64,000 nucleotides of DNA from Amycolatopsis japonica (GTDB taxonomy: Bacteria; Actinomycetota; Actinomycetes; Mycobacteriales; Pseudonocardiaceae). The stretch lies in assembly GCF_000732925.1 (NCBI RefSeq), contig NZ_CP008953.1, positions 8,897,319 to 8,961,318 of the forward strand, written 5' to 3'. This document shows, one piece after another, positions 1-7,818 of the stretch. Every line of letters begins with the position of its first letter. Within the stretch, counting starts at the first letter, position 1. The translations under genes and the position numbers were made by a program. Under the pieces are notes generated by a model. It did no database searches. It worked only from the letters and a program-made list of their open reading frames with translations, and was not told the origin of the DNA.

Positions 1-2
1 GC

Positions 3-992
3 GTGATGACGCTGTGGACGGTGCTGAGCAGCGTGTTCTACGCGCGGCCGTCGAGCCGCTGGCCGTGGCTGGTCGGCGTCGATCTCGCGCTGACCGTCGT
101 CCTCATGTTCACGTCGATGTGGATCCTGACCACCGCGCAGTTCGACGCCAACACCCCGCTCATCACCACGGTGTGGGCGGCGGTCCCGCCCGCGGCCGCC
201 GGGACGCGGTTCGGTGCGCTCGGCGGGGTGCTCGCCGGGCTGGTGGTCTCGGTGGTCACCGGGCTGGTGCGCTGGCGGTTCGACGTCGACGTCGCGCGGG
301 ACGGCTTCCTGCTGACCGCGAGCGGCTTCGTCATCGGGCTCGCCGCGACCATGGCGCGCCGGTCGGCGGACGCGCTGACCAGGGCGTTGCGCATGGAGGC
401 CGCGACGGCCGAACGGGAGCGGCTCGCCCGCTCGATCCACGACAGCGTCCTCCAGGTGCTCGCGCGCGTGCGCAAACGCGGCGCCGAATTCGGCGGGGAG
501 GCCGCCGAGCTGGCGAAACTGGCCGGTGAGCAGGAGATCGCGCTGCGGGCGCTGGTCACCACCGAGCCGACGCATCCGAGCGAGAACGGGACCACCGACC
601 TCCGGTCCGCGCTGCAGCTGCTCGCGACGCCGTCCGTGCAGGTCTCGACGCCCGCGGGCGAGGTCCAGCTGCCCGAACACGTCACCACGGAGCTGGTGGC
701 CGTGGCACGCGAGGCGCTGTCGAACGTCGAGAAGCACGCGGGCGAAGAGGCTCACGCCTGGGTGCTGCTTGAGGATCTCGGCACCGAGGTCGTGGTCAGC
801 GTCCGCGACGACGGGCCGGGAATCGCGCCCGGTGTCCTGGAACGCGCGGCGGCCGAGGGACATCTAGGTATCGCGGAGTCCATCAAGGGGCGGGTGCGGG
901 ATCTGGGCGGGAGCGTCGCCCTGGACACCGCGCCCGGCCAGGGCACGGAATGGGAAGTCAAGGTTCCAGTGGCGGCGAGGGGGAAGCGATGA
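3..992 (+). CDS. MacS-like sensor histidine kinase (possibly 5' truncated)
   Basis: This is a membrane-bound two-component sensor kinase of the NarL/MacS type. The N-terminal third holds several hydrophobic segments consistent with 3-4 transmembrane helices. A HisKA_3-type dimerization helix follows, with the phospho-accepting His at about residue 146 in the motif SIHDSVLQ. The C-terminal HATPase domain has the N box (AREALSNVEKHA) and a G box (DDGPGI). The GTG at position 3 is only the first start visible; family members are usually longer, so the true start may lie upstream of the window. The stop overlaps the next start in an ATGA, so kinase and regulator are translationally coupled. The kinase class is clear; the MacS assignment and any membrane-stress role are inferred. 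Confidence 0.9.
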   Translation: MMTLWTVLSSVFYARPSSRWPWLVGVDLALTVVLMFTSMWILTTAQFDANTPLITTVWAAVPPAAAGTRFGALGGVLAGLVVSVVTGLVRWRFDVDVARDGFLLTASGFVIGLAATMARRSADALTRALRMEAATAERERLARSIHDSVLQVLARVRKRGAEFGGEAAELAKLAGEQEIALRALVTTEPTHPSENGTTDLRSALQLLATPSVQVSTPAGEVQLPEHVTTELVAVAREALSNVEKHAGEEAHAWVLLEDLGTEVVVSVRDDGPGIAPGVLERAAAEGHLGIAESIKGRVRDLGGSVALDTAPGQGTEWEVKVPVAARGKR

Positions 993-1648
993 CCGAAACG
1001 CCTCAGGTCTCGGTGATGGTGGTCGACGACCATCCGATGTGGCGGGACGGCGTCGCGCGCGACCTGGCCGAGCACGGCTTCGACGTGAAGGCCACCGCGC
1101 CGGACGCGCCCGCCGCGGTGCGGATCGCGCGCACGGTCCGGCCGGACGTCGTGCTGATGGACCTCAACCTCGGCGAGACGTCGGGGGTCGACGCCACCCG
1201 CGAGATCACCGCGGAGCTGCCGTCGACGAAGGTGCTCGTGCTGTCCGCGAGCGGCGAGCACAGCGACGTCCTCGAGGCGGTCAAGGCCGGGGCGTCGGGC
1301 TACCTGGTGAAATCGGCCTCGGCGAGCGAACTGGTGGACGCGGTCAAGCGGACCGCGGCGGGCGACCCGGTGTTCACCGCCGGGCTCGCCGGACTCGTCC
1401 TCGGCGAGTACCGCCGCATGGCGGACGCGCCGGACGACGGGCCCGCGCCGCCGCGGCTGACCGAACGCGAGACCGACGTCCTGCGTCTGGTCGCGAAGGG
1501 GATGACGGCGCGGCAGATCGCCGAGAAACTCGTGCTCTCGCATCGGACGGTGGAGAACCACGTCCAGTCGACGTTGCGCAAACTCCAGCTGCACAACCGC
1601 GTCGAACTGGCCAGGTACGCCATCGAGCACGGGTTGGACGAGGAATAG
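989..1648 (+). CDS. NarL/LuxR-family response regulator
   Basis: This is the DNA-binding response regulator partner of the upstream kinase. The receiver domain has the acidic pair DDH near the N-terminus, the phospho-acceptor Asp at about residue 58 (VLMDLNLG) and the conserved Lys of the KSASASEL region. The C-terminal LuxR-type helix-turn-helix runs through LTERETDVLRLVAKG and SHRTVENHV. Length (219 aa) is normal for the family. I chose the ATG at 989 because it overlaps the kinase stop and gives the standard receiver start; an in-frame start at 950 would lie inside the kinase gene. Target genes cannot be read from the sequence. Confidence 0.93.
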   Translation: MTETPQVSVMVVDDHPMWRDGVARDLAEHGFDVKATAPDAPAAVRIARTVRPDVVLMDLNLGETSGVDATREITAELPSTKVLVLSASGEHSDVLEAVKAGASGYLVKSASASELVDAVKRTAAGDPVFTAGLAGLVLGEYRRMADAPDDGPAPPRLTERETDVLRLVAKGMTARQIAEKLVLSHRTVENHVQSTLRKLQLHNRVELARYAIEHGLDEE

Positions 1649-1649
1649 C

Positions 1650-2717
1650 TCAGCCCTGCCCGATCGTCACCACCGAACGATTCCGCTCGGCGGGCAACGC
1701 GGTCTTGACGACCGTCCACTGTGGCCGGTCGAGCCGCCAGCTCGCGACGACGTCCGTGGCGAGCACCAGGCTGTCGTCCTCGGTCCATTCGACCGCGACC
1801 CGCTTGAGTTCGGTGGCGATCGGGTTCGAGGGCGCGTGTGTCCAGGTCAGCGTGTCGAGGGCGAGCACCCAGACGTCGGCGGTCTGCGTGGCCGTCCCGG
1901 CCCAGGCCGGGTCACCGAACAGCACGGCGACCTTGTAGCCGTCGCGGCTCGGCACCGCGGCGCCCGGCGTCCCGTTGGCCACCGGCCGCTTGACCGGCGT
2001 GCGCTGGTTGTTCCGCAGGTCGAGCACGGAGAACTCGGTCAGCTCGGCCAGCAGCATCCGGTCCTTGGTGATCGCGAGGACGCGGGGGAACTGGCGCACG
2101 GCGCGGCCGGTGGCGGGGTCGATCAGCACGTCCTCGGCGGTGGCCGTCCCGGTGTTGACCGTGATCAGCAGGCCCTGCGGCACCTCCTGGCGCACCGCCA
2201 TCGTGCAGCTCGCCGGACGGCCGCGCCCGCGCTCGACGCCGAGCAGGGAGACGTATTGGAGGCGGCACAGGTCGTTGCCGTCGTCGCGGATCAGCCAGAC
2301 GCCGCTCTCGTCGGCGGCGGGGGCGACACTGCGGGCCCTGCCGAGCTTCCACGGCTGGTTCTTGGGGTCGCCGTAGACGAGCACCTCGGACGGCTCCAGG
2401 CAAGACGGCCCGCAGCGGCCCGCCGACAGCACGACCGGGAACTTGCCGACGCGGATGACGTCGTTGACCCGGTCACCGCCCGGAGCACCGGGCAGCGGCG
2501 TGGTGGCGCCGGTGGCGGGATCGAGCATCGACGGCGGTGAGGTCGCCATGACGAGCCGGAAACCGCTGTAGTCCACCGGTACGCCTTCGAGTTTCGACGG
2601 CGGCGGCGAGGTCGGCTCCGGGACGGCTTCCGGCGGATTTGCTTCGACAGTGCATCCGGCCAGCAGCAGGACGGCCGCCAGCAGGGCGGCACAGGGGAGA
2701 AATGCGGGTCTGTTCAG
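1650..2717 (-). CDS. putative secreted lipoprotein, beta-propeller-like
   Basis: This is a predicted exported lipoprotein of about 355 residues. A short basic and hydrophobic leader ends in the lipobox LLAGC, so the Cys would be lipidated. The mature part contains many short strand-like repeats (DPATG, LRNNQRT, WVLALDTLTW) suggestive of a beta-propeller fold, but no enzyme motif. The start is uncertain: there is no in-frame ATG, GTG or TTG just upstream of the signal peptide. The best candidate is a CTG at 2717, preceded by a purine-rich GGGGAAA. The gene ends one base after the convergent response regulator gene. It is divergent from the DUF1707 gene, so the two probably share the roughly 50-bp intergenic promoter region. 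Function is unknown. Confidence 0.75.
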   Translation of the reverse strand: MNRPAFLPCAALLAAVLLLAGCTVEANPPEAVPEPTSPPPSKLEGVPVDYSGFRLVMATSPPSMLDPATGATTPLPGAPGGDRVNDVIRVGKFPVVLSAGRCGPSCLEPSEVLVYGDPKNQPWKLGRARSVAPAADESGVWLIRDDGNDLCRLQYVSLLGVERGRGRPASCTMAVRQEVPQGLLITVNTGTATAEDVLIDPATGRAVRQFPRVLAITKDRMLLAELTEFSVLDLRNNQRTPVKRPVANGTPGAAVPSRDGYKVAVLFGDPAWAGTATQTADVWVLALDTLTWTHAPSNPIATELKRVAVEWTEDDSLVLATDVVASWRLDRPQWTVVKTALPAERNRSVVTIGQG

Positions 2718-2765
2718 GGTATTTCCCCGATCTCGCGCGTGAGAATCGGTTCTACCATTCCTGGC

Positions 2766-3428
2766 ATGGGCGAGGAAGAGCAGCCGGCGACCGAAACCAA
2801 GCCGTTGACCGGACGGGACATCCGGGTCTCCGACGCGGAACGCGAGCACGTCGTCGAGGTCCTGCAGAAGGCGATCGGCCTCGGGATGCTGAACCTCGAC
2901 GAGTTCACCGAACGGACCGACCGCGCCCTCGCCTCGAAGACCCGCGGTGAGCTGAACGCGGTGCTCACGGATCTGCCCGGACTGGTGCATCCCGAAGCCG
3001 GAATGGTGCCCCGGCGGCAGCAGAACCCGTGGGCGCCGCCGCCTCAGCAGCCCGCCTACGCCTCGACGTCCGGTGTCATGGAGCTCAACGGCAAGTACTC
3101 GGCGTTGCAGCGCAACGGGAACTGGCTCGTCCCCGAGTCGATGGTGATCCGGAACAAGTACGGCGCCACGAAACTGGACTTCTCCCAGGCCGAGATCCGG
3201 TACCCCGTGGTGCACATCGAACTGCAGGCCAAATGGGGGCCGGTGGAGATCACCATCCCCGAGGACGGCGCCGTCGACACGAACTCGATCACCGACATCA
3301 AGTTCGGCAACCTCGACGACCGGACCCGCTCGAACGGCCGCCCCGGCACGCCCCGGTTCGTCATCACCGGGCGCGTGCACGGGGGGTCGCTGATCATCAA
3401 GTACCCGCGGCGGGGGTTCTTCGGCTAG
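2766..3428 (+). CDS. DUF1707 SHOCT-like domain protein
   Basis: This 220-residue protein has an N-terminal DUF1707 domain (about residues 18-72; RVSDAEREHVVEVLQKAIGLG followed by LDEFTERTDRAL). It then has a Pro/Gln-rich linker and a C-terminal strand-rich domain that ends with ITGRVHGGSLIIK. DUF1707 proteins are common in actinobacteria and are often anchored or membrane-associated; their function is unknown. I use the ATG at 2766 because DUF1707 proteins begin close to this point; an earlier ATG at 2739 would add nine residues. The stop overlaps the convergent MFS gene by 4 bp. Confidence 0.85.
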   Translation: MGEEEQPATETKPLTGRDIRVSDAEREHVVEVLQKAIGLGMLNLDEFTERTDRALASKTRGELNAVLTDLPGLVHPEAGMVPRRQQNPWAPPPQQPAYASTSGVMELNGKYSALQRNGNWLVPESMVIRNKYGATKLDFSQAEIRYPVVHIELQAKWGPVEITIPEDGAVDTNSITDIKFGNLDDRTRSNGRPGTPRFVITGRVHGGSLIIKYPRRGFFG

Positions 3429-4828
3429 ATGTGGCGCAGGTGCCGGACCACGAAGAACGCGACCGCGGCCAGCACCAGCGCGGCCAGCGCGGACACCGCG
3501 TGCATCCCGCTGGCGAACGCGTCGTGCGCCGGAACGGCGTCGGCGAGCCGTGACCGGGTGACCGCGTTGCCCAGCGTCCCGACGGTCGCGATACCCAGCG
3601 CGTAGCCGAATTCGTTGCCGGTCTGCGAAAGCGAGGCCGCCGAACCGGCCTTCTCCGGCGGCACGGAGCCGACGACCAGATCCGTGCCCAGGGTGATCAG
3701 CGGTCCACCGCACAGGCAGGTGATGGCGAAGGCGATCGCCGGGACCACCGGGCCTGTTCCGGGCTCGACCTGTGTCAGCAGCAGGAACCCCGCGATGGCG
3801 CCGGCCAGCCCGGTGGCGATCAAGGTCGCGGGGCGGATACGACGGGCGAGGATCGGTGCGGCCAGGAAGCTGACGGTCGAGGCGAGCATGCCCGGCAGCA
3901 GCGCCAGCGCGGCGCCGACCGGGGAAAGCTCCAACACGATCTGGAAGAACTGCGCGACGAAGAGCATGGTCGTCCCGCCCAGCATGGAGAACGCGCACAT
4001 CCCGCCCAGCGCCGTCGTGAACGCACGGCCGCGGAACAACGTCAGGTCGATCAGCGGGTCCTGGAGGGTCCGCTGGCGCCGCACGAACACCACGCCGAAG
4101 CCGAGACCGATCAGGAGCGAGGCCACCGGGACCACGTGCACACCCTCGCGGGCCAGTTCCTTGATGCCGTAGACCGCGGGCAGGATCGTGACCAGTGACA
4201 GCGCGACGCTCGCGAGGTCGAGGCGGCCGGCGTTCTCGTTGCGGTACTCGGGCAGGAGCTTCGGGCCGACGACGAGCAGCAGGACCATCGCGGGGACGCC
4301 GAGCAGGAACACCGAACCCCACCAGAAGTGCTCCAGCAGCACGCCGCCGACCATCGGCCCGACGATCGCGCCGACGGTGAAGCAGCCTGCCCAGATGCCG
4401 ATCGCGAGCGAACGCTGACGGCTGTCGGAGAACAGGTTGCTGATCAGGGCGAGCGTCGACGGCGCCAGCGTCGCACCGGCGATCCCGAGGATCGCGCGGG
4501 CGGCGATGAGCATCAGCGCGCTGGTCGAGAACGCGGCCAGCACGGAGGCCAGCCCGAACGCCGTGGCGCCGACGAGCAGCAGTTTCCGGCGGCCGATGCG
4601 GTCGCCGAGGGTGCCCATGGTGACCATGAACCCGGCGATCATGAAGCCGTAGACGTCCATGATCCACAGCTGCTGGGTGCTGTCGGCGCCGAGGCTCTGG
4701 CTGAGCTTCGGCAGCGCGAGGATCAGCACGAACACGTCGAGGGAGACCAGGAAGGTGGGCAGGGCCAGTACGGCCAGCCCGACCCATTCCCGGCGTCCTG
4801 CCCGCGTCGGGGTCATGGTGGTCGTCAT
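3425..4828 (-). CDS. MFS transporter, DHA2 (EmrB/QacA/SmvA-like) family
   Basis: This is an integral membrane drug:proton antiporter-type exporter of 467 residues. It carries the family's early motif (LDVFVLILALP), the loop 2-3 motif GTLGDRIGRRKLLLVGA, and the GIAGATLAPSTLALI region typical of DHA2 proteins. Hydrophobicity along the sequence fits about 14 transmembrane helices. The start ATG at 4828 has a near-upstream AAAGGA. The C-terminus is short and basic (VRHLRHI). No regulator is adjacent, so the substrate cannot be named. Confidence 0.9.
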   Translation of the reverse strand: MTTTMTPTRAGRREWVGLAVLALPTFLVSLDVFVLILALPKLSQSLGADSTQQLWIMDVYGFMIAGFMVTMGTLGDRIGRRKLLLVGATAFGLASVLAAFSTSALMLIAARAILGIAGATLAPSTLALISNLFSDSRQRSLAIGIWAGCFTVGAIVGPMVGGVLLEHFWWGSVFLLGVPAMVLLLVVGPKLLPEYRNENAGRLDLASVALSLVTILPAVYGIKELAREGVHVVPVASLLIGLGFGVVFVRRQRTLQDPLIDLTLFRGRAFTTALGGMCAFSMLGGTTMLFVAQFFQIVLELSPVGAALALLPGMLASTVSFLAAPILARRIRPATLIATGLAGAIAGFLLLTQVEPGTGPVVPAIAFAITCLCGGPLITLGTDLVVGSVPPEKAGSAASLSQTGNEFGYALGIATVGTLGNAVTRSRLADAVPAHDAFASGMHAVSALAALVLAAVAFFVVRHLRHI

Positions 4829-4914
4829 GGTCCGGTCCTTTCGTCGCTTCGGTGTCTTTCACCTAGGCGTCGAAGTGGTGGACCGGATTTCGACATGCCC
4901 CCGGATCCGATTTC

Positions 4915-4937
4915 GGGAGCGGGGGACCTTTGCTACC
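4915..4937 (+). repeat. 23-bp dispersed repeat, copy 1
   Basis: The 23-bp sequence that starts GGGAGCGGGGGACC and ends TTTGCTACC is identical at 50399-50421, and differs at two positions at 34500-34522. This copy overlaps the stop codon of ptsI, whose minus-strand TAG is made by the CTA inside the repeat. See the finding on this repeat. Confidence 0.75.
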
Positions 4938-6567
4938 GCTTGGCGGCGGCCTGCCTCGCGGACACCGGGTCCGACGTGGCGAGGACCGCGTCGGCCAGTG
5001 CCTCGCATTCGGCCAGCGTCGTGGCCGCCAGGCTCGCGCCGACCGCGCGCACGGCGGGCGCGTTCATCGAGAGGCTGGTCAGGCCGAGCCCGGCCAGCAC
5101 CAGCGCAAGCCTCGGATCGGCGGCGGCCTCACCGCAGACGCCGGCGGGCTTGCCGGTGTCCTTCGCGGCCTGGCCGATGACCTTGAGCAGGCGCAGCAGG
5201 CCGGGCTGCCACGGGTCGTTGAGCTTGGCGACCGCGCCGAGCTGGCGATCCGCGGCGAAGGTGTACTGCGCGAGGTCGTTGGTGCCGACGGAGACGAAGT
5301 CGACCGCGTCGAGGATCTCGCGGGCGGTCAGCGCGGCGGCCGGGATCTCGATCATCACGCCCGCACGGGCGATTCCGGCGGCGCGGACGCGCTCGGCGAA
5401 CCAGGCGGCCTCGGCGGCGGTGGCGACCATCGGGGCCATCACCGAAACCTCGGCGCCGGAGTCCTGCGCGGCACCCGCGATGGCCTCGAGCTGGCGGTCG
5501 AGGATCTCGGGACGGTCGAAAGCGACGCGAAGGCCGCGTACGCCGAGCGCCGGGTTGGGCTCGTCCTCAGGCTCCAGGAACGCGAGGGGTTTGTCCGCGC
5601 CCGCGTCGAGGGTGCGCACGATGACCGGCTTGCCGCGGAACGGCGTGAGCACGGCGGTGTAGGCCTTGCGCTGCTCTTCGACGCTCGGCTCGGAAGAGGC
5701 GTCGAGGTAGCAGAACTCGGTGCGGAAAAGGCCCACGCCTTCCGCGCCCGCCTCGGCGGCGGCCTGGGCGTCGGTGGCGGAACCGACGTTGCCGAGCACC
5801 TTCACCCGGTGTCCGTCGGAGGTCGCGCCGGTGCCGTCCCACTCGATCGCGCCGGACTTGACGGCCGTGACGACCTCGGCGTCCGGGTCCGCGACCTCGA
5901 CGACGCCGGTGTCACCGTCCACCGCAAGCGCTTGCGCGTCGAGCGCGAGGAGCCCGCGGACCGCGACGACGGCGGGAATGCCGAGCGCGCGGGCGAGGAT
6001 CGCGGTGTGGCTGGTGGGGCCGCCCTCTTCGGTGACGAGCGCGAGCACTTTGTCCGGGTCGAGACCGGCGGTGTCGGCGGGCGCGAGATCGCGGGCGACG
6101 AGCACGCTCGGCGAGGCGAGGTCGGGAACGCCGGGAGGCGCGATGCCGAGCAGTTCGGCGATGAGCCTGTCGCGCACGTCGAGGACGTCGCGAGCCCGCT
6201 CGGCCATGTAGCCGCCGGCGGCGGCGAGCGCGTCGGCGAACTTCCCCGCCGCCTGGTGCACCGCGCGCGGCGCGGGCAGATGCTGGTCCTTGACCAGCTG
6301 CTCCGCCGAGGAGACGAGCGCCGGATCGGCCGCCATCGCCGCGGTGGTGATGAGGATCGTCGCGGCCTCACCGGTCGCCGTCTCGGCGAGCTTCTCGAGC
6401 CTGCCGGCCACGATCTGCGCGGCCGGGGCGATCCGGGCGGCCTCGGCGGCGGGATCGGCCGGTGCCGGCGTGCTCGCGGGTTCACCGAGCGGTTCGGCGA
6501 CCCGGACGACAGGACCGCTCGCGCGGCCGGGACTGACAGCGACCCCGGACAGTGACTCAGACGGCAT
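4933..6567 (-). CDS. ptsI: phosphoenolpyruvate-protein phosphotransferase (enzyme I of the PTS)
   Basis: Enzyme I transfers phosphate from PEP to HPr as the first step of the sugar phosphotransferase system, in the cytoplasm. The active-site His is at about residue 187 in GGPTSHTAILAR. The C-terminal PEP-binding barrel has the expected GVGLFRTEFCYL, RTLDAGADKPLAFL, NPALGVRGLR, MIEIPAA and FVSVGTNDLAQYTF motifs. Length (544 aa) is normal. No ptsH or EII gene is adjacent. The ribokinase gene lies 68 bp upstream on the same strand. The start codon overlaps a DasR-type palindrome and no Shine-Dalgarno is seen, which suggests a leaderless transcript. Confidence 0.96.
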   Translation of the reverse strand: MPSESLSGVAVSPGRASGPVVRVAEPLGEPASTPAPADPAAEAARIAPAAQIVAGRLEKLAETATGEAATILITTAAMAADPALVSSAEQLVKDQHLPAPRAVHQAAGKFADALAAAGGYMAERARDVLDVRDRLIAELLGIAPPGVPDLASPSVLVARDLAPADTAGLDPDKVLALVTEEGGPTSHTAILARALGIPAVVAVRGLLALDAQALAVDGDTGVVEVADPDAEVVTAVKSGAIEWDGTGATSDGHRVKVLGNVGSATDAQAAAEAGAEGVGLFRTEFCYLDASSEPSVEEQRKAYTAVLTPFRGKPVIVRTLDAGADKPLAFLEPEDEPNPALGVRGLRVAFDRPEILDRQLEAIAGAAQDSGAEVSVMAPMVATAAEAAWFAERVRAAGIARAGVMIEIPAAALTAREILDAVDFVSVGTNDLAQYTFAADRQLGAVAKLNDPWQPGLLRLLKVIGQAAKDTGKPAGVCGEAAADPRLALVLAGLGLTSLSMNAPAVRAVGASLAATTLAECEALADAVLATSDPVSARQAAAKR

Positions 6568-6579
6568 GGTCTAGACCAT
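6566..6579 (-). promoter_or_regulatory. DasR-responsive element (dre)-like operator overlapping the ptsI start
   Basis: ATGGTCTAGACCAT is a perfect 14-bp palindrome. Its core TGGTCTAGACCA is identical to the core of the dre consensus bound by the GntR-family regulator DasR in Streptomyces, which controls N-acetylglucosamine and PTS genes, including pts genes. It touches the first base of the ptsI start codon and covers a TATGGT hexamer that would be a well-placed -10 for leaderless transcription. Repression by promoter occlusion is inferred. Confidence 0.8.
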
Positions 6580-6635
6580 ATCTCATAGGCGGCGTGAGCT
6601 GGCTCATAGCCATCAGCAGAACACAGAAGAGGACA

Positions 6636-7496
6636 TCATTCCAGTTCGGACGCCGTCGGATACGAGGGCTGCGCACCCTGGCGGGTCACGGTGATCGCCG
6701 CCACCTTCACCGCCTTGCGTGCCGCGTCGACCAATTCCTCGCCCTTCGCGAGCGACGTGGCGAGCGCCCCCGCGAAAGCGTCACCGGCGCCCGTCGTGTC
6801 GACGGCCTCGACCTTCGGCGACGGCACCTCCGTCACCCCGTCGGCCGTCACCACAGCCGCCCCCTTCGCGCCGAGCGTCACGACCGCGGCCTTCGGACCG
6901 AGATCGAGCAGCTTGGGGAAATCCGCCTCGCCACCGAGCAGGAACGCGGCCTCGTGCTCGTTGACCAGAAGGACGTCCAGCCCCTGCAGCGTCTTCGCGG
7001 AAAGCTCGGCGGCGGGCGACAGATTCAGCAGCGTCTTCACGTGGTGATCGACGGCTTTCGCGACGGCATGCTCGACGGTTTCGAGCGGGATCTCCAGCGA
7101 CAGCACCACGATCTCGGCGCCGTCGAGGTCGACGTCCTCGGGCCGCAAGGCGGAATTGGCGCCGGGTGAGACGAGGATCGAATTCTCACCGTCCGGCGTG
7201 ACCGTGATGTACGCGATCCCCGTCGGGCGCTCACTCGTGCGCAGCGAGCCGGTGTCCACCCCGGACTCGGCGAGCGACCGCTTGAGCAACTCGCCGTACG
7301 GGTCGTCGCCGACCGCGCCGAGCAACGCGACGTCCGCCCCGAGCCTGGCCGCGGCGACCGCGGTGTTGGCGCCCTTGCCACCCGGCGACAAGATCGTGTC
7401 GCCACCGAGTACGGTTTCGCCACCACCGGGTCGCCGATCGACCGGGACGACGAGATCGGCATTGGCGGACCCGATGACCAGCACCTGAGAAGTCAT
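6636..7496 (-). CDS. rbsK: ribokinase (PfkB family carbohydrate kinase)
   Basis: This is an ATP-dependent sugar kinase of the PfkB/ribokinase family, expected to make ribose 5-phosphate. It has the N-terminal signature GGKGANTAVAAARLG, the substrate-binding start (IGSANADLV) and the C-terminal PfkB signature DTTGAGDAFAGAL with the catalytic Asp. The 286-residue length is slightly short but complete. I chose the ATG at 7496 (MTSQVLVIG) because the upstream in-frame extension does not look like kinase sequence. It is probably co-oriented or co-transcribed with ptsI 68 bp downstream. Ribose is the likeliest substrate, but other PfkB substrates cannot be excluded. Confidence 0.9.
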   Translation of the reverse strand: MTSQVLVIGSANADLVVPVDRRPGGGETVLGGDTILSPGGKGANTAVAAARLGADVALLGAVGDDPYGELLKRSLAESGVDTGSLRTSERPTGIAYITVTPDGENSILVSPGANSALRPEDVDLDGAEIVVLSLEIPLETVEHAVAKAVDHHVKTLLNLSPAAELSAKTLQGLDVLLVNEHEAAFLLGGEADFPKLLDLGPKAAVVTLGAKGAAVVTADGVTEVPSPKVEAVDTTGAGDAFAGALATSLAKGEELVDAARKAVKVAAITVTRQGAQPSYPTASELE

Positions 7497-7818
7497 GGAA
7501 GAGACGATGCCATGACCAGCAGTTGTCCGGGCATGACCCTTCTCCAGACGAAGATGTGAAGAACTTTGTAACTTTCTCGGCGCGTAGTGCGACAATCAGG
7601 CGAGCAGCGGAACGCCGTCACTCTTTCGGGGGATAACCTTCCCCCGGGCGTCACTTCGGCGATCACGCCCGCTCTTGAGATGCGTTGCCGCTTCCAAGCG
7701 GTGACGTTGCCCCGATCCCGGCTTCCGTCGGGAAGAGGGCATCGGGTCGCCGGCGTCGATCACGTAGCCCCCCGAGTGATCGGCGCCGGCGGCGCCCCGG
7801 TTCAACCGGGTGCCGCAC
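7497..7818. other. intergenic region with possible hairpins, no gene
   Basis: I see no convincing gene in these 322 bp. It contains CGGGGG/CCCCCG (7627-7646) and GGGCGT/ACGCCC (7646-7670) inverted repeats. These could end transcription of the minus-strand gene at 7819. Near 7560-7580 there are two direct AAAGTT copies (minus strand) 2 bp apart upstream of ribokinase, of unknown meaning. A 69-codon minus-strand frame at 7596-7805 has no family features and is probably not a gene. Confidence 0.4.

Noticed and set aside
1650..4862. A 1070-codon minus-strand frame joining the lipoprotein with upstream sequence
   Set aside because: The region upstream of about 2717 overlaps the DUF1707 gene and the MFS gene in other frames; the lipobox defines a normal lipoprotein start near 2717.
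4930..6555. Plus-strand open frame opposite ptsI
   Set aside because: Shadow; ptsI on the minus strand is unambiguous.
7596..7805. 69-codon minus-strand frame in the ribokinase upstream gap
   Set aside because: It starts without a ribosome site and has no family features; the region holds hairpin-like inverted repeats instead.
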